Shown here: positions 44,523 through 53,400 of the stretch, piece after piece
Numbering within the stretch: the first letter of the stretch is position 1
Layout: the number at the start of each line of letters is the position of its first letter
Assembly: GCA_945865635.1 (NCBI GenBank)
Contig: CAMBEP010000002.1
Span: forward strand, 62,001-126,000
DNA: 64,000 nucleotides
From: Candidatus Kuenenia stuttgartensis
GTDB lineage: Bacteria > Planctomycetota > Planctomycetia > Isosphaerales > Isosphaeraceae
Direction: 5' to 3'
The notes under the pieces: generated by a model
What the model was told of the DNA's origin: nothing
The model's input: only the letters and a program-made list of their open reading frames with translations
Databases searched by the model: none
Program-made: the position numbers and the translations under genes

Positions 44523-45878
44523 ATGAACCCCCATCCGATTCAGCCCAACGGGAATTGCGTTCTCTATTGGATGCAGCGAGCCCAAAGAGGTCGAGATAAC
44601 GCTGCCCTGAATCACGCCATTGATCAGGCCAATCGACTGAATCTGCCAGTCCTTTGCCTGTTTGGGCTTTATGACAAATTCCCAGGGGCCGAGCGCCGCC
44701 ACTTCCGATTCATGGTCCAAGGGCTCATTGATGTTGCAGACGATCTGGCCAAGAAAAACATCCCTTTCATCGTACGAATCGGATCGCCCACTCACGTCGT
44801 CAGCCAAATCTTTGCCGAAACCCGACCAGCACTCTTGGTGAGTGATGAAAACCCCCTAAAAGGGCCAAGGTTATGGCGAGAGTCACTGGCCAGCACCTTG
44901 GAGATCGCCTTTCACCTGGTCGACGCCGATGTCGTCATCCCCTCCCGCCATTTTGTAAAAGACGAGTACGCCGCCCGAACCATCCGGCCCAAAATTCACA
45001 AAGTTCTTTCCAGCTTTCTCAAACCCGTGCCAAATCCGACCGCAAACCATGCCTTTCTGGAAGGCACCATTCCGCCTGGTGAGCCACTCGATGAATCCCA
45101 TCTGATGAGCCTTCTGCATGTGGCAGGCGCATCCGAATTACCCGCCTATCAAGGCGGCTCAAAAGAGGCTCAAAGACGTCTTGATCGATTTATCCAGAAA
45201 CGACTTGCAAACTATCATACAGAACGCAACGAACCCACCCCTTACATGACTAGCGAACTCTCGGCCCACCTTCATTTTGGAAATATCGACCCGATCCATG
45301 TGGTCCTGAGTGTCCTGGCTAGTGGTGGCCCCCAGGAATCGGTCGATGCCTATGTTGAGGAGTTTATTGTCAGGCGAGAACTGGCTATCAATTACTGCGT
45401 CTTTAACCCACATTATGACTCGCTTCTCGGATGCCCTGACTGGGCCTTGAAAACGCTTGCAAAACATGCCTCGGATCCGCGCCAATACCATTACACTTTC
45501 GACCAACTGGAGCGAGCCGACTCCCATGACCCGCTCTGGAATGCATCCCAAAAGGAAATGGTCCTGACTGGCCGAATGCACAACTACATGCGCATGTATT
45601 GGGCCAAGAAAATTCTGGAATGGACCCCCGATCCGGAAACTGCGTTTGAAACGACTCTGAAGCTCAATGACCGATGGGAGATGGACGGCCGGGATGCCAA
45701 CGGCTATACCGGAGTGGCCTGGGCCATCGGTGGCAAGCACGACCGCCCCTGGGGCGAACGTGCCATTTTTGGGATGGTGCGATTTATGAGCTACGAAAGC
45801 ACTCGCAAGAAATTTGATTCTCAAGGATACATCGACTGGGTCAGACGACTCGAACTTGGCCAGATCAAGCGCGATTGA
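44523..45878 (+). CDS. Class II deoxyribodipyrimidine photolyase
   Basis: 451 residues. The start GNCVLYWMQRAQRGRDNAAL is the class II photolyase signature (YWM..sqR..dN.al). The FAD-binding C-terminal half contains AYVEEFIVRRELAINYCVFN, LERADSHDPLWNASQKEMVL, TGRMHNYMRMYWAKKILEW and DGRDANGYTGVAWAIGGKHD, all class II hallmarks. It repairs UV-induced cyclobutane pyrimidine dimers using blue light. The start at 44523 places the signature near the N-terminus; longer frames from 44310 add hydrophobic residues with no similarity. It ends 31 bp from the convergent peroxidase-like gene. Confidence 0.95.
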   Translation: MNPHPIQPNGNCVLYWMQRAQRGRDNAALNHAIDQANRLNLPVLCLFGLYDKFPGAERRHFRFMVQGLIDVADDLAKKNIPFIVRIGSPTHVVSQIFAETRPALLVSDENPLKGPRLWRESLASTLEIAFHLVDADVVIPSRHFVKDEYAARTIRPKIHKVLSSFLKPVPNPTANHAFLEGTIPPGEPLDESHLMSLLHVAGASELPAYQGGSKEAQRRLDRFIQKRLANYHTERNEPTPYMTSELSAHLHFGNIDPIHVVLSVLASGGPQESVDAYVEEFIVRRELAINYCVFNPHYDSLLGCPDWALKTLAKHASDPRQYHYTFDQLERADSHDPLWNASQKEMVLTGRMHNYMRMYWAKKILEWTPDPETAFETTLKLNDRWEMDGRDANGYTGVAWAIGGKHDRPWGERAIFGMVRFMSYESTRKKFDSQGYIDWVRRLELGQIKRD

Positions 45879-45909
45879 CGATCCCGGAACGGATCGGTCG
45901 GGGATCACT

Positions 45910-46458
45910 TCAACCGATCCCAAACGCATCAGCAACCCGATTGAAAAACGCAAACATGGCGATGATATAAACCGCCTCAGAAATCTGCGGTTCGGTCCAC
46001 CCCTGATCGCGAAGGGTCTGGGCATCCCCGGCAGTGATTTCTGCCGGTTTCAGAGTCAACTTATGGGCGTAAAGCAGCAGGGCCGCCTCAGGTGCGGCAG
46101 TCCGCGTCAGTGCGGCCTGGAGGTCGCCAGCTGCGAGGGAATCGACCAAGAGAGTGTCTTTTTCCTGCGACCGCAGGAATCTTGAATGGGAATCTGTTCA
46201 GTACCTGCAATGATTCAACGCAGAAACCAGAGTGGCCAGCATCTCTTTGATGCGATAACTCAGATGCCCATTGCGAAAATGCACCCGATAGGAAAATGCG
46301 ACCACATCGCGGAAAAAGTCGGGGCGATCTCCAAAACACTTCAGGATGTCTGGGATTTCTTGACGGCCCGGATTCGCCCTGAACCACTCTTGATAGGCTT
46401 CCGCCGTATCACCGGTGGCCATCTGCTCTGAGATCAGTCGGATGAATGGCTCGGACAT
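45910..46458 (-). CDS. AhpD/CMD-family peroxidase-like selenoprotein (in-frame TGA read as Sec)
   Basis: One frame of 183 codons is interrupted only by TGA at 46200-46198 (codon 87). Before it lies MLATLVSALNHCRY; after it TDSHSRFLRSQEKDTLLVDS and a normal family C-terminus (AVYIIAMFAFFNRVADAFG). In AhpD/carboxymuconolactone-decarboxylase peroxidase-related proteins the active site reads C-x-Y-C-x3-H; here it is C84-R-Y-TGA-T-D-S-H91, so the TGA replaces the second redox cysteine. A hairpin with the features of a bacterial SECIS follows. The best reading is a 182-residue selenoprotein that reduces peroxides or disulfides. AGGTGA precedes the ATG. If Sec is not inserted, only 86 residues are made. 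The terminal stop is also TGA. Confidence 0.75.
46162..46200 (-). promoter_or_regulatory. Candidate bacterial SECIS element with UGA
   Basis: On the minus strand the UGA (46200-46198) is followed after 25 nt by the loop GGUC, closed by a perfect 7-bp stem (TTCCTGC with GCAGGAA, 46179-46173 and 46168-46162). A bacterial SECIS needs a stem-loop with a G in the first two loop positions about 16-37 nt from UGA; both hold. Confidence 0.65.
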
Positions 46459-46803
46459 GAAAGGTCACCTGAAAAAACCGGGGGCTTGCATTTGGTGATT
46501 GAAAAACCGCGATCAGCCATCATGTGAAGAGCTATGTAGTCATCACAACATAGAGGACATTGAGCGTCAATGGAGATTGGGGGGCATTCCAAACCTGGCT
46601 TGCAAAAGTATCTGGCTAGCAGGTCAAAAAACACACTGGGATCTAATCGTCAAAAAAAAATGCGCTCGCACGGAATTTTTTACTTAACATCACGCAATTA
46701 TCCATGATAGGTTATCCGTAAGAAGGCGAAGACTTGAAAAAAGTTTTCGCTGCCCAAGCACCAAGCTTCCGTCATTCAGGCATTCCTTCCGGAGATTCTC
46801 ACC
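46459..46803. other. Divergent intergenic region
   Basis: This 345-bp stretch lies between the start of the peroxidase-like selenoprotein gene (minus) and a membrane protein gene (plus). It should hold the promoters for both. No open frame with recognisable features is seen. Confidence 0.35.
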
Positions 46804-47364
46804 ATGTGGCTAAAGTCGTCGTCGCACTATAAAGTACCGATTGCCTTGATCGTATTTTCTCTGGTTGCCATCGGTTTTCTCGGTTTTTCCCAAGCAGGCG
46901 ACATCGGCGCCGAGACACTCATCAAGGCTGCTGGCATGCAAGCCCTGATACAATGGCCACTTGGCCTGCTGGCGATTTTCATTGCGGGCAAGTTTTTCGC
47001 ATTCGACTTCGGAACCTTTGGAACCGTTTCACTTAAAGTCCTCTCAATTTCGCTTTTTGAAGAAGCGATCATCATGGGCTTGGGCCTTCTGGCGGGCATT
47101 CCTCCAGCCACTTGGATCTCATCCGCGATTTCGTTCGTCATTTTCCTGTTCCTGATCATGATCCTTTTCGAGACCACAGGGGCAGAGACCTGGATTGTTG
47201 CAGGCGTCACACTGGCCTTGTCCTTCGGAATCACCCACTACACCCATCCGGATGCCCCTCGCCAGATCAAAAAAACAGGCGGAGCACACCACGGTACATC
47301 ACGCCAGGAGAAGGCCAGAGCCAAAGCCGCTGCATCAAAAGCTGGCACTGCAAAAGCCTCATAA
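46804..47364 (+). CDS. Membrane protein of unknown function
   Basis: 186 residues. Four hydrophobic segments are visible: VPIALIVFSLVAIGFLGF, IQWPLGLLAIFIAGKFFAF, IIMGLGLLAGIPPATWISSA leading into VIFLFLIMILFE, and TWIVAGVTLALSFGITH. The C-terminal 35 residues are Lys/Ala-rich and soluble (RQEKARAKAAASKAGTAKAS). No family is recognised. It lies 138 nt upstream of the ion-channel gene on the same strand and could share its transcript. Confidence 0.72.
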   Translation: MWLKSSSHYKVPIALIVFSLVAIGFLGFSQAGDIGAETLIKAAGMQALIQWPLGLLAIFIAGKFFAFDFGTFGTVSLKVLSISLFEEAIIMGLGLLAGIPPATWISSAISFVIFLFLIMILFETTGAETWIVAGVTLALSFGITHYTHPDAPRQIKKTGGAHHGTSRQEKARAKAAASKAGTAKAS

Positions 47365-47502
47365 TAAAACTGTCTGGTTCACCTAGACAGAAGACTTCAA
47401 ACCTGTATCCTTAATAAACAACCAATCTGCCCATGGATGGGCTCATTGAATTGTTTCGCCTTTCCATAATTCAGCCGTTGATGCGGATTTGAGGCGAAAA
47501 CG

Positions 47503-48363
47503 ATGACATTGGGAATGGAGTCCACGGTGTTTGATTCTAGCACATCCGCCTTGGTTGAATTTGATATTCCCGTCGCCCCGACTTATCCATCCGTTCACCA
47601 TATCCCACATCGTGTTTACATCAACCCAACCGCCAATACGAATCCAGTTGCGCATCGTGTGATCCTTCCCAGGCAGAGCAAGTCGCAGAAGGAGTCATCT
47701 CCCTCGCTTTTAAGCCCTATGGCCAATTTATCGATCACCTTTGCCGGGGTGATCATGTTGATCGTTCAGCTCATTCAATCCGTCGATCCCGTGGGAATCG
47801 ACTTGGTGGAAGTCCTTGATACCATCATCTGCCTGACCCTGCTCGCTGACTTTATTTACGATTTCATCTATTCAAACGATAAGAAAACCCTGCTTAAAAA
47901 CCGCTGGTGGGAACCGCTTGCATCGATCCCGATCATTGATACCACCCAAAAAGCCATATTGGCTGTACGCTTGCTGCGGATTCTCCGCCTGCTCAGAATT
48001 TTCCGGCTCCATCGCGAGTTTCGGCAATTCTTCAGCACGGGTTACGACTATCTCCTAAAGAACAGAATTTTGGACCTTTCGAGCTTCGTGGGGCTCACCA
48101 TCCTGACCGGTTCTATGGGTTTCTTCTATGCCGAACAGGGTGTGAACCCTGCGCTGCATACCTATAAAGACAGCGTCTGGTGGGCGATGGTGACCATCAC
48201 CACCATTGGTTATGGCGATATCTATCCGATCACGACCGCTGGCCGGCTTGTTGCCATAGCCATGATGCTGGTCGGAATCGGTTGCCTGAGCCTTCTCACC
48301 GCATTGATTGCAAGCAACCTGCTCCGCGAAAACAAATGCAAGAATTGTGGCAGCGAGATTTAA
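47503..48363 (+). CDS. Potassium channel / ion transport protein
   Basis: 286 residues. The selectivity filter TITTIGYGDIYPIT is unmistakable, followed by the inner helix LVAIAMMLVGIGCLSLLTAL. Upstream are membrane helices (ITFAGVIMLIVQLIQSV; VLDTIICLTLLADFIYDF) and an Arg-repeat helix VRLLRILRLLRIFRLHREF that resembles the S4 voltage sensor. The C-terminus ends in NKCKNCGSEI, a single CxxC that may be half a zinc knuckle. About 70 soluble residues come before the first helix, which is longer than usual; an internal start such as the ATG near residue 73 is possible. It forms K+ channels in the cytoplasmic membrane. Confidence 0.9.
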   Translation: MTLGMESTVFDSSTSALVEFDIPVAPTYPSVHHIPHRVYINPTANTNPVAHRVILPRQSKSQKESSPSLLSPMANLSITFAGVIMLIVQLIQSVDPVGIDLVEVLDTIICLTLLADFIYDFIYSNDKKTLLKNRWWEPLASIPIIDTTQKAILAVRLLRILRLLRIFRLHREFRQFFSTGYDYLLKNRILDLSSFVGLTILTGSMGFFYAEQGVNPALHTYKDSVWWAMVTITTIGYGDIYPITTAGRLVAIAMMLVGIGCLSLLTALIASNLLRENKCKNCGSEI

Positions 48364-48421
48364 ACAGAAACTTGGGGGCGAGACTCAATCCCCACCCCAC
48401 TCCTAAAAATCATTCTGACAA

Positions 48422-49177
48422 TCAATCGACACTTTCAAGCTGAAAAACGACTTTGACCTTCACACTCAGGGTCGATTCGCCACCTGCCACAGGCGCCGGG
48501 CCGGAATCGGCCATGGCTCGCATGGCACCACCAAAGACAGGCTGGGGATAGTGCCCCTCAGCACCTTGCTCTTCGATATGCAACACTTGACCCGGCTTTA
48601 CTTTATCACCACTGCAATAAAGCATGGCCTTGCGTCTGGCATTGGCGATGGCTTCACCTCGAACCTTGTCCAGAAGTTCATCCGACTTATCCACTTCGAA
48701 TGAGATCCCATAAACCTGATTCGCTCCATTTTGAATCAGCAGGTCCAGCATTGCACCCAGCTTGTCAATCTTGCGCACTTTGACTTGCACTGTGTTGGAG
48801 ACCTGATATCCGACCACTCGTGGTGTAAATTCGCCACGCACACCTGGCTGGTTCTGTGAATACTGAGGCTGAACCGAAAGATTGGATGTCCTGAGATCTT
48901 TCTCATCAACACCTTGGGCCTTGATCACTCCAAAAAGTGTATTCATGGCAGAACTGTTGTCTGCCAAAGCCTGTACCGCTGTGGTGGAACTGGAAATCAC
49001 CCCCACATTGATATTGGCGATGTCGGGCTTGACCTTGAACTGGCCTGATCCTGTCACTGCAATTGTTCGTTTTTCCATCGCTGACCCGCCTTTGGGATCT
49101 TGAGAATAAGCGGATTGACTCGTAGAAAGGCTCAGGCCAATCAACATGGCAAGTTTCATTTTGCTTAGACTGATCAT
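48422..49177 (-). CDS. SIMPL-domain (DUF541) exported protein
   Basis: 251 residues with a signal peptide (about 1-26, ending SAYSQ). EKRTIAVTGSGQFKVKPDIA at about 35-54 and NINVGVISSSTTAVQALADN are the SIMPL/DUF541 start, and ARRKAMLYCSGDKVKPGQVL fits the C-terminal half. The family is periplasmic or surface-located; roles in oxidative stress or signalling have been proposed but not settled. AGGAAGG precedes the ATG at 49177 by 6 nt; a longer frame to 49240 lacks this. Confidence 0.9.
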   Translation of the reverse strand: MISLSKMKLAMLIGLSLSTSQSAYSQDPKGGSAMEKRTIAVTGSGQFKVKPDIANINVGVISSSTTAVQALADNSSAMNTLFGVIKAQGVDEKDLRTSNLSVQPQYSQNQPGVRGEFTPRVVGYQVSNTVQVKVRKIDKLGAMLDLLIQNGANQVYGISFEVDKSDELLDKVRGEAIANARRKAMLYCSGDKVKPGQVLHIEEQGAEGHYPQPVFGGAMRAMADSGPAPVAGGESTLSVKVKVVFQLESVD

Positions 49178-49388
49178 GAACAGACCTTCCTGAAAATGAG
49201 GAAATCGATTGTGCCCCAAGGCTGTCCAATCTTGGAGCAACCCTTTTTTTGGACGTCTCGCACCACCAAACCGTTCATCATTTTACTACGAACAGACTTA
49301 AAATGTGCGAATACAACGATCTTTTTTCTGATTTCCTTGACACCTGGCTCAAGATTCAAGCACTTCTTTCGCCCTGTGCCGCTATTTC

Positions 49389-50480
49389 TCAGTGGCCAGA
49401 GGCCAGCCTTGTGCGGAGCTTGTCGACGGCCACAGCGGTCACAATAATCAAGCCGATGAGAATATCTTGAGAAGCGTTAGGAATTCCGGCATGCACACAG
49501 CCACTTTTCAAAACTCGCATCACCAGAGCCCCCACCAGTGTTCCAAGAATCGCCCCCTCACCACCCGCCAGTGAGCCACCACCAATGACCACTGCGGCAA
49601 TCACTTCGAGCTCGAGCCCGGATGCCACCACCGGATCCCCCGTCCCATTCATTTCAGCAAATTGCATGACCCCAGCCATGCCTGTGAGCAAACCACAGAG
49701 AGTGTAAACCGAGATTTTAATCATTCCGACACGAAGCCCGCAAAGTCGGGCGGTGGCTTCATTGGAACCGATTGCAACCACATACCGGCCCCAGATCGTT
49801 TTTCTCAATAAAATCCAGACAATCAAGGAAACCATCAAAAGCAGCCATACCGATGGCGGAACAACCATCAGAATTTTGTTCAAGGGTACAGGCAGACTCA
49901 ATGCAAACTTTTGCAAACCAGGCCCGGACTCAATCGACATCAATTCAGGCAACCACGATGGCTTGAGCTCTGTAGGGAAATACACAGCCGTATTTTTTGC
50001 GGCCAATTTTGCCCCTCCACGAAATATCTGCAATGCACCAAGTGTCACAATAAATGGCAACAAGCCAAGCCTGTCAATCGTCAGGCCATTTAAAAACCCG
50101 CACGCCGTACCGATCGCCAGCCCCGCAAAAACACATGCTGGCATGGCATATCCACCATCTCGCCCCATCAGTGCCGTAACGACTGTCACCAAGGCCACCT
50201 GCGACCCTACCGAGAGATCAATCCCACCTGATATCACGACAAGTGTCATGCCCAAAGCCGACAACCCAACGATCACCGATTGAACAGCGATGGTGCGCAG
50301 GTTGAATTCCGTAAGAAATGTCCCTTCCGCGCGTGTCAGCCAGGCGAAAAGCAAGACGGTCAGAACCAGCCCTGCAAATGGCCCGCCCGATGAAAGCAGA
50401 CTCAGGAGACTGGACGCCCATCGGCGGCGCAATGCGGCGGCAGGGGGCGTATCCGTGTCTGTTTTTGCAGGCAAATTCAT
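49389..50480 (-). CDS. Sugar-type ABC transporter permease (RbsC-like)
   Basis: 363 residues with about nine hydrophobic segments. The motifs LRTIAVQSVIVGLSALGMTL, GIDLSVGSQVALVTVVTALM, NGLTIDRLGLLPFIVTLGAL, and GGGSLAGGEGAILGTLVGAL match the ribose/xylose permease family (BPD_transp_2). It should form the membrane channel of the importer whose ATPase and binding protein lie just upstream. The ATG at 50480 overlaps the ATPase stop by 4 nt (ATGA) and has AGGAAGG upstream. Confidence 0.93.
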   Translation of the reverse strand: MNLPAKTDTDTPPAAALRRRWASSLLSLLSSGGPFAGLVLTVLLFAWLTRAEGTFLTEFNLRTIAVQSVIVGLSALGMTLVVISGGIDLSVGSQVALVTVVTALMGRDGGYAMPACVFAGLAIGTACGFLNGLTIDRLGLLPFIVTLGALQIFRGGAKLAAKNTAVYFPTELKPSWLPELMSIESGPGLQKFALSLPVPLNKILMVVPPSVWLLLMVSLIVWILLRKTIWGRYVVAIGSNEATARLCGLRVGMIKISVYTLCGLLTGMAGVMQFAEMNGTGDPVVASGLELEVIAAVVIGGGSLAGGEGAILGTLVGALVMRVLKSGCVHAGIPNASQDILIGLIIVTAVAVDKLRTRLASGH

Positions 50481-52045
50481 GGTTGACCTTCCTCTACCGA
50501 CGCGGATCCAGCCATTGTTGCAATACGCATGATCTGTTCCTGCGACCACTCTTCGACTGGCTTGGTCTCAGAGAGTTTCCCATTGTGCATCACGGCAAGA
50601 TCGTCGCACAGGCCCAAAAGCTCTGGCAAATAGGAGCTGATCACAATCACCGCACGCCCTTCATCGGCTTTCTGGCGTATCATCCGGTAAATTTCGACCT
50701 TGGCACCGACATCAACTCCACGAGTCGGCTCGTCCAGAATCAAAACATCACCTTGTTGATCAAACAATCGTGCCAAAGCCACTTTCTGCTGATTCCCACC
50801 CGATAGCCTTCGAACCGTCTGCTGGGATGACTGGCATTTGATACCCAGTCTTTTGACCCAACCCTCTGCACGCTGACGTGATTTGGATTGGAAAATCAAT
50901 CCGAATCGCGAACTTCTGGCATATGTAGGATAAAGCATATTCTCTTCCACCGTCCGGTTCAGGGCAAGCCCTTCGCCTGCTCGGTCCTCGCTCAATAAGC
51001 CAAGCCCTGATTTCATGCGATCGCGTGTCCTTGCCCGGTCAGATATCAACTTTCCTGAAAGTTTCAACTGACCCGACTTTTGTGGATCAAGCCCCATGAT
51101 CACTCTGGCCAATTCAGTTCGCCCTGAACCAATCAGGCCTGCAATCCCAAAAATGCGTCCGCCTGAAACTTTAAAGGAAACATCCAGCGGCAGCATTCGA
51201 CCCGATACAGAGTCAGACTCAAATACAATCCGGGCCAGTTCTGACGGATCTACGAGTTTTGATTCCAGGTTCCGATTTCGATCTGGATAAAGGTCTTCAA
51301 CTGATCGGCCAACCATCGCTGAAATCAATGAATTGCGATCCCATTCCGTTTTTTTCGCCACTCGCACAAGCTGCCCATCACGCAGGACGGCGATCCTGTC
51401 GGCCACCCGGTCCACTTCCTCCAGTGCATGACTGATAAATACAATGGCCAGGCCACGTTTTTTAAGCCTCTCAATCGCCTGAAACAATCGCTCTGTGTCC
51501 GCCTGGCTGAGACTGCTTGTCGGCTCATCCAATAATAATACACGCGCATCTGATGCCAAGGCCCGTGCAATTTCCACAATCTGCTTCATTCCTGGGCTTA
51601 ATTCGCCAACCAATGTATTTAATGGCAAATCTGAGCGATCCAATTGAGCAAGGAAATTTCTGGCTAATGCACGACACTTCCGGGCCGACCGCCATCCGAG
51701 CCTGTTCGGCTCGCGGCCCAGCATGATATTGGCCTCAACGGAAAGGTGCGACGCCAGGCACAATTCCTGATGAACAATCGCTACCCCCTGACGCAAAGCC
51801 TCACGCGGGCCATTGGGCCTGAAAGGCTCGCCGCAGAATTGCAATCGGCCTTGATCTGGACGAATCTGGCCACTGATGATTTTCAGGAGCGTGCTCTTGC
51901 CCGCTCCATTTTCGCCGACAATCGCAAGGCACTCACCGCCTTTGATCTCCAGATCAAAGCCACTCAGTGCCGCTGTCGCTCCATAATGCTTTGTGATATC
52001 CGTCAGTGTCAACTGCAATTCCACGGATTGCATTTCGCTGGTCAT
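50477..52045 (-). CDS. Sugar-type ABC transporter ATPase (two nucleotide-binding domains)
   Basis: 522 residues comprising two ABC domains in tandem. In the first, Walker A is GENGAGKSTLLKIISG (about 37-52), the signature is ELSPGMKQIVEIARAL and Walker B is VLLLDEPTSSLSQ. In the second, the Walker A region is degenerate (GIAGLIGSGRTELARVIMG), the signature is RLSGGNQQKVALARLF and Walker B is VLILDEPTRGVDVG. This is the RbsA/MglA/XylG layout that powers sugar import. It overlaps both neighbours by ATGA, so the three genes are translationally coupled. Confidence 0.95.
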   Translation of the reverse strand: MTSEMQSVELQLTLTDITKHYGATAALSGFDLEIKGGECLAIVGENGAGKSTLLKIISGQIRPDQGRLQFCGEPFRPNGPREALRQGVAIVHQELCLASHLSVEANIMLGREPNRLGWRSARKCRALARNFLAQLDRSDLPLNTLVGELSPGMKQIVEIARALASDARVLLLDEPTSSLSQADTERLFQAIERLKKRGLAIVFISHALEEVDRVADRIAVLRDGQLVRVAKKTEWDRNSLISAMVGRSVEDLYPDRNRNLESKLVDPSELARIVFESDSVSGRMLPLDVSFKVSGGRIFGIAGLIGSGRTELARVIMGLDPQKSGQLKLSGKLISDRARTRDRMKSGLGLLSEDRAGEGLALNRTVEENMLYPTYARSSRFGLIFQSKSRQRAEGWVKRLGIKCQSSQQTVRRLSGGNQQKVALARLFDQQGDVLILDEPTRGVDVGAKVEIYRMIRQKADEGRAVIVISSYLPELLGLCDDLAVMHNGKLSETKPVEEWSQEQIMRIATMAGSASVEEGQP

Positions 52046-53139
52046 GGCTTGCGGGCGGTCAGGCCCATGCTGTCGAGCACTCGCAGCATTCCCAAAGTAC
52101 TTGATTCATTGGGTGTGAAAACTCCGTCGATCTGGCCTCGATAACGTGCAATCAGATTTTGTGAGGCCTGTTGTGCGGAATCGGCTGTGGCGCCGGCATA
52201 TTGATCGTTCGAGAGATAGCTAATGCCAGAGAACTCCTTGGCAATTGTATCGGTAAAACCTTTCTCGCGTTCGTCCGTGCTGGCTGACCCCACATTATAT
52301 CTCAATAAAATGATTCGCCCCTTGCCGCCCAGCAATTCGCCAAGCCGCCTGGCTGCAATCACACCTCCATTATAATTATTTGTGGCCACATAGGACGCTA
52401 TTTTTTTGGACTCCAGACCCGAATCAAATACAATCACGGGAATCCCCTTGGCAATCGCCTGCTCAACCGGCTCAACCAAAGCCCGGGCGTCGAGAGGCGC
52501 CAGAATCATGGCGTCCACTTTGCTAGCGACTGCATTTTGTACGAGCTTGATCTGATCCGCACGGTCGTCCTCCTTGGTCGGTCCCTGCCAGATAATTTCC
52601 ATGTTGCCCAACTCCTGGGCCGCTTTCGAAGCGCCTGCATGGACCGACTTCCAATGCTCGTGAGTGGTTCCCTTGGGTATCACCATGACCCGAAACATCT
52701 TCGATTTGTCGATGCCAGCCTTGCTGTCCACCGTGTGCTCAAGCTTGGGCGGAAGCACCAGGTTTTTGAGCTCTGGATTGTCAATATTCTCTGGAGTTAT
52801 CAGGTGCTCGCCAGTACCAACAACCCCCTCGACTTTGTTTTTTCGAAGAACTTCGCTGATCGCCTTCACCGACTTATATCCCATCTGAAATGGGTCCTGA
52901 AGAACCAACCCCTGGATTCTACCGGCCCTCATGGCTTCCACAAGCGGTGGACTCGCGTCGAAACCCACAAAAACCACAGGCTTCGCAACACCGCCAGTGG
53001 ATCCTGCTGTTGAGGAATTACCGGCAGGTGCCACAGAATCTGGCGATTTTGGTCCACCGCCACAGCCTGCAACCAAAGCCAGGCTGAAAATGCCAAGAAA
53101 ATGGGCAGCGTACCATCCGAAGGATTGCTGGGAACGCAT
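52042..53139 (-). CDS. Sugar-type ABC substrate-binding lipoprotein, apparently circularly permuted
   Basis: 365 residues from ATG at 53139. The signal sequence ends at the lipobox LALVAGC (Cys26), followed by a Ser/Gly/Pro linker. Residues about 53-134 (KPVVFVGFDASPPLVEAMRA, then GLVLQDPFQMGYKSVKAISE and ENIDNPELKNLVLPPKLE) are what normally forms the C-terminal third of this family. Residues about 148-365 (MFRVMVIPKGTTHEHWKSVH; DAMILAPLDARALVEPVEQA; GGKGRIILLRYNVGSASTDE; DGVFTPNESSTLGMLRVLDS) are the normal N-terminal part, and the protein stops at LTARKP, where the VGFD strand should follow. Both halves are complete, so the order is rotated, not truncated. It heads the ABC operon and would bind a sugar-like ligand in the periplasm. 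Confidence 0.85.
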   Translation of the reverse strand: MRSQQSFGWYAAHFLGIFSLALVAGCGGGPKSPDSVAPAGNSSTAGSTGGVAKPVVFVGFDASPPLVEAMRAGRIQGLVLQDPFQMGYKSVKAISEVLRKNKVEGVVGTGEHLITPENIDNPELKNLVLPPKLEHTVDSKAGIDKSKMFRVMVIPKGTTHEHWKSVHAGASKAAQELGNMEIIWQGPTKEDDRADQIKLVQNAVASKVDAMILAPLDARALVEPVEQAIAKGIPVIVFDSGLESKKIASYVATNNYNGGVIAARRLGELLGGKGRIILLRYNVGSASTDEREKGFTDTIAKEFSGISYLSNDQYAGATADSAQQASQNLIARYRGQIDGVFTPNESSTLGMLRVLDSMGLTARKP

Positions 53140-53400
53140 GGGCGTCAACCTGTATTGATTGGGAAAGTGGCGGTCTGGGTATCTGGGCCTTTGGATTAGC
53201 CCTTTATTGAGATAGGAATATCAGAACCGAACCGGCGGTCCATGTCAAGAAAGAATGGCTCTGGAAATTGTTGTTTTTGTATTTTTGGCATCGACTCAGA
53301 TCTCACATTACGTCTGTATAATAGGTAATGAAACATCCTGGAATAAACCGCTTCTCGCCGATTTCACGATCGCATGACACGCCTTATAAAACAAATATTT
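53140..53400. other. Upstream region of the ABC operon
   Basis: This gap should contain the promoter of the three-gene ABC operon (minus strand). A TATAAT hexamer near 53315 faces the plus strand without a matching -35 box or gene. Nothing else is supported. Confidence 0.35.

Noticed and set aside
45880..45906. GATCCC/GGGATC hairpin between photolyase and selenoprotein genes as a shared terminator
   Set aside because: Only a 6-bp outer stem with a long loop and no T-tract on either side.
45910..46149. Separate 79-aa gene on the minus strand
   Set aside because: It is in the same frame as 46458-46198 and continues the same AhpD/CMD fold; the break is a single TGA, so it is treated as part of one selenoprotein gene.
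53315..53320. TATAAT hexamer as a promoter
   Set aside because: No -35 box at a suitable distance and no plus-strand gene downstream.
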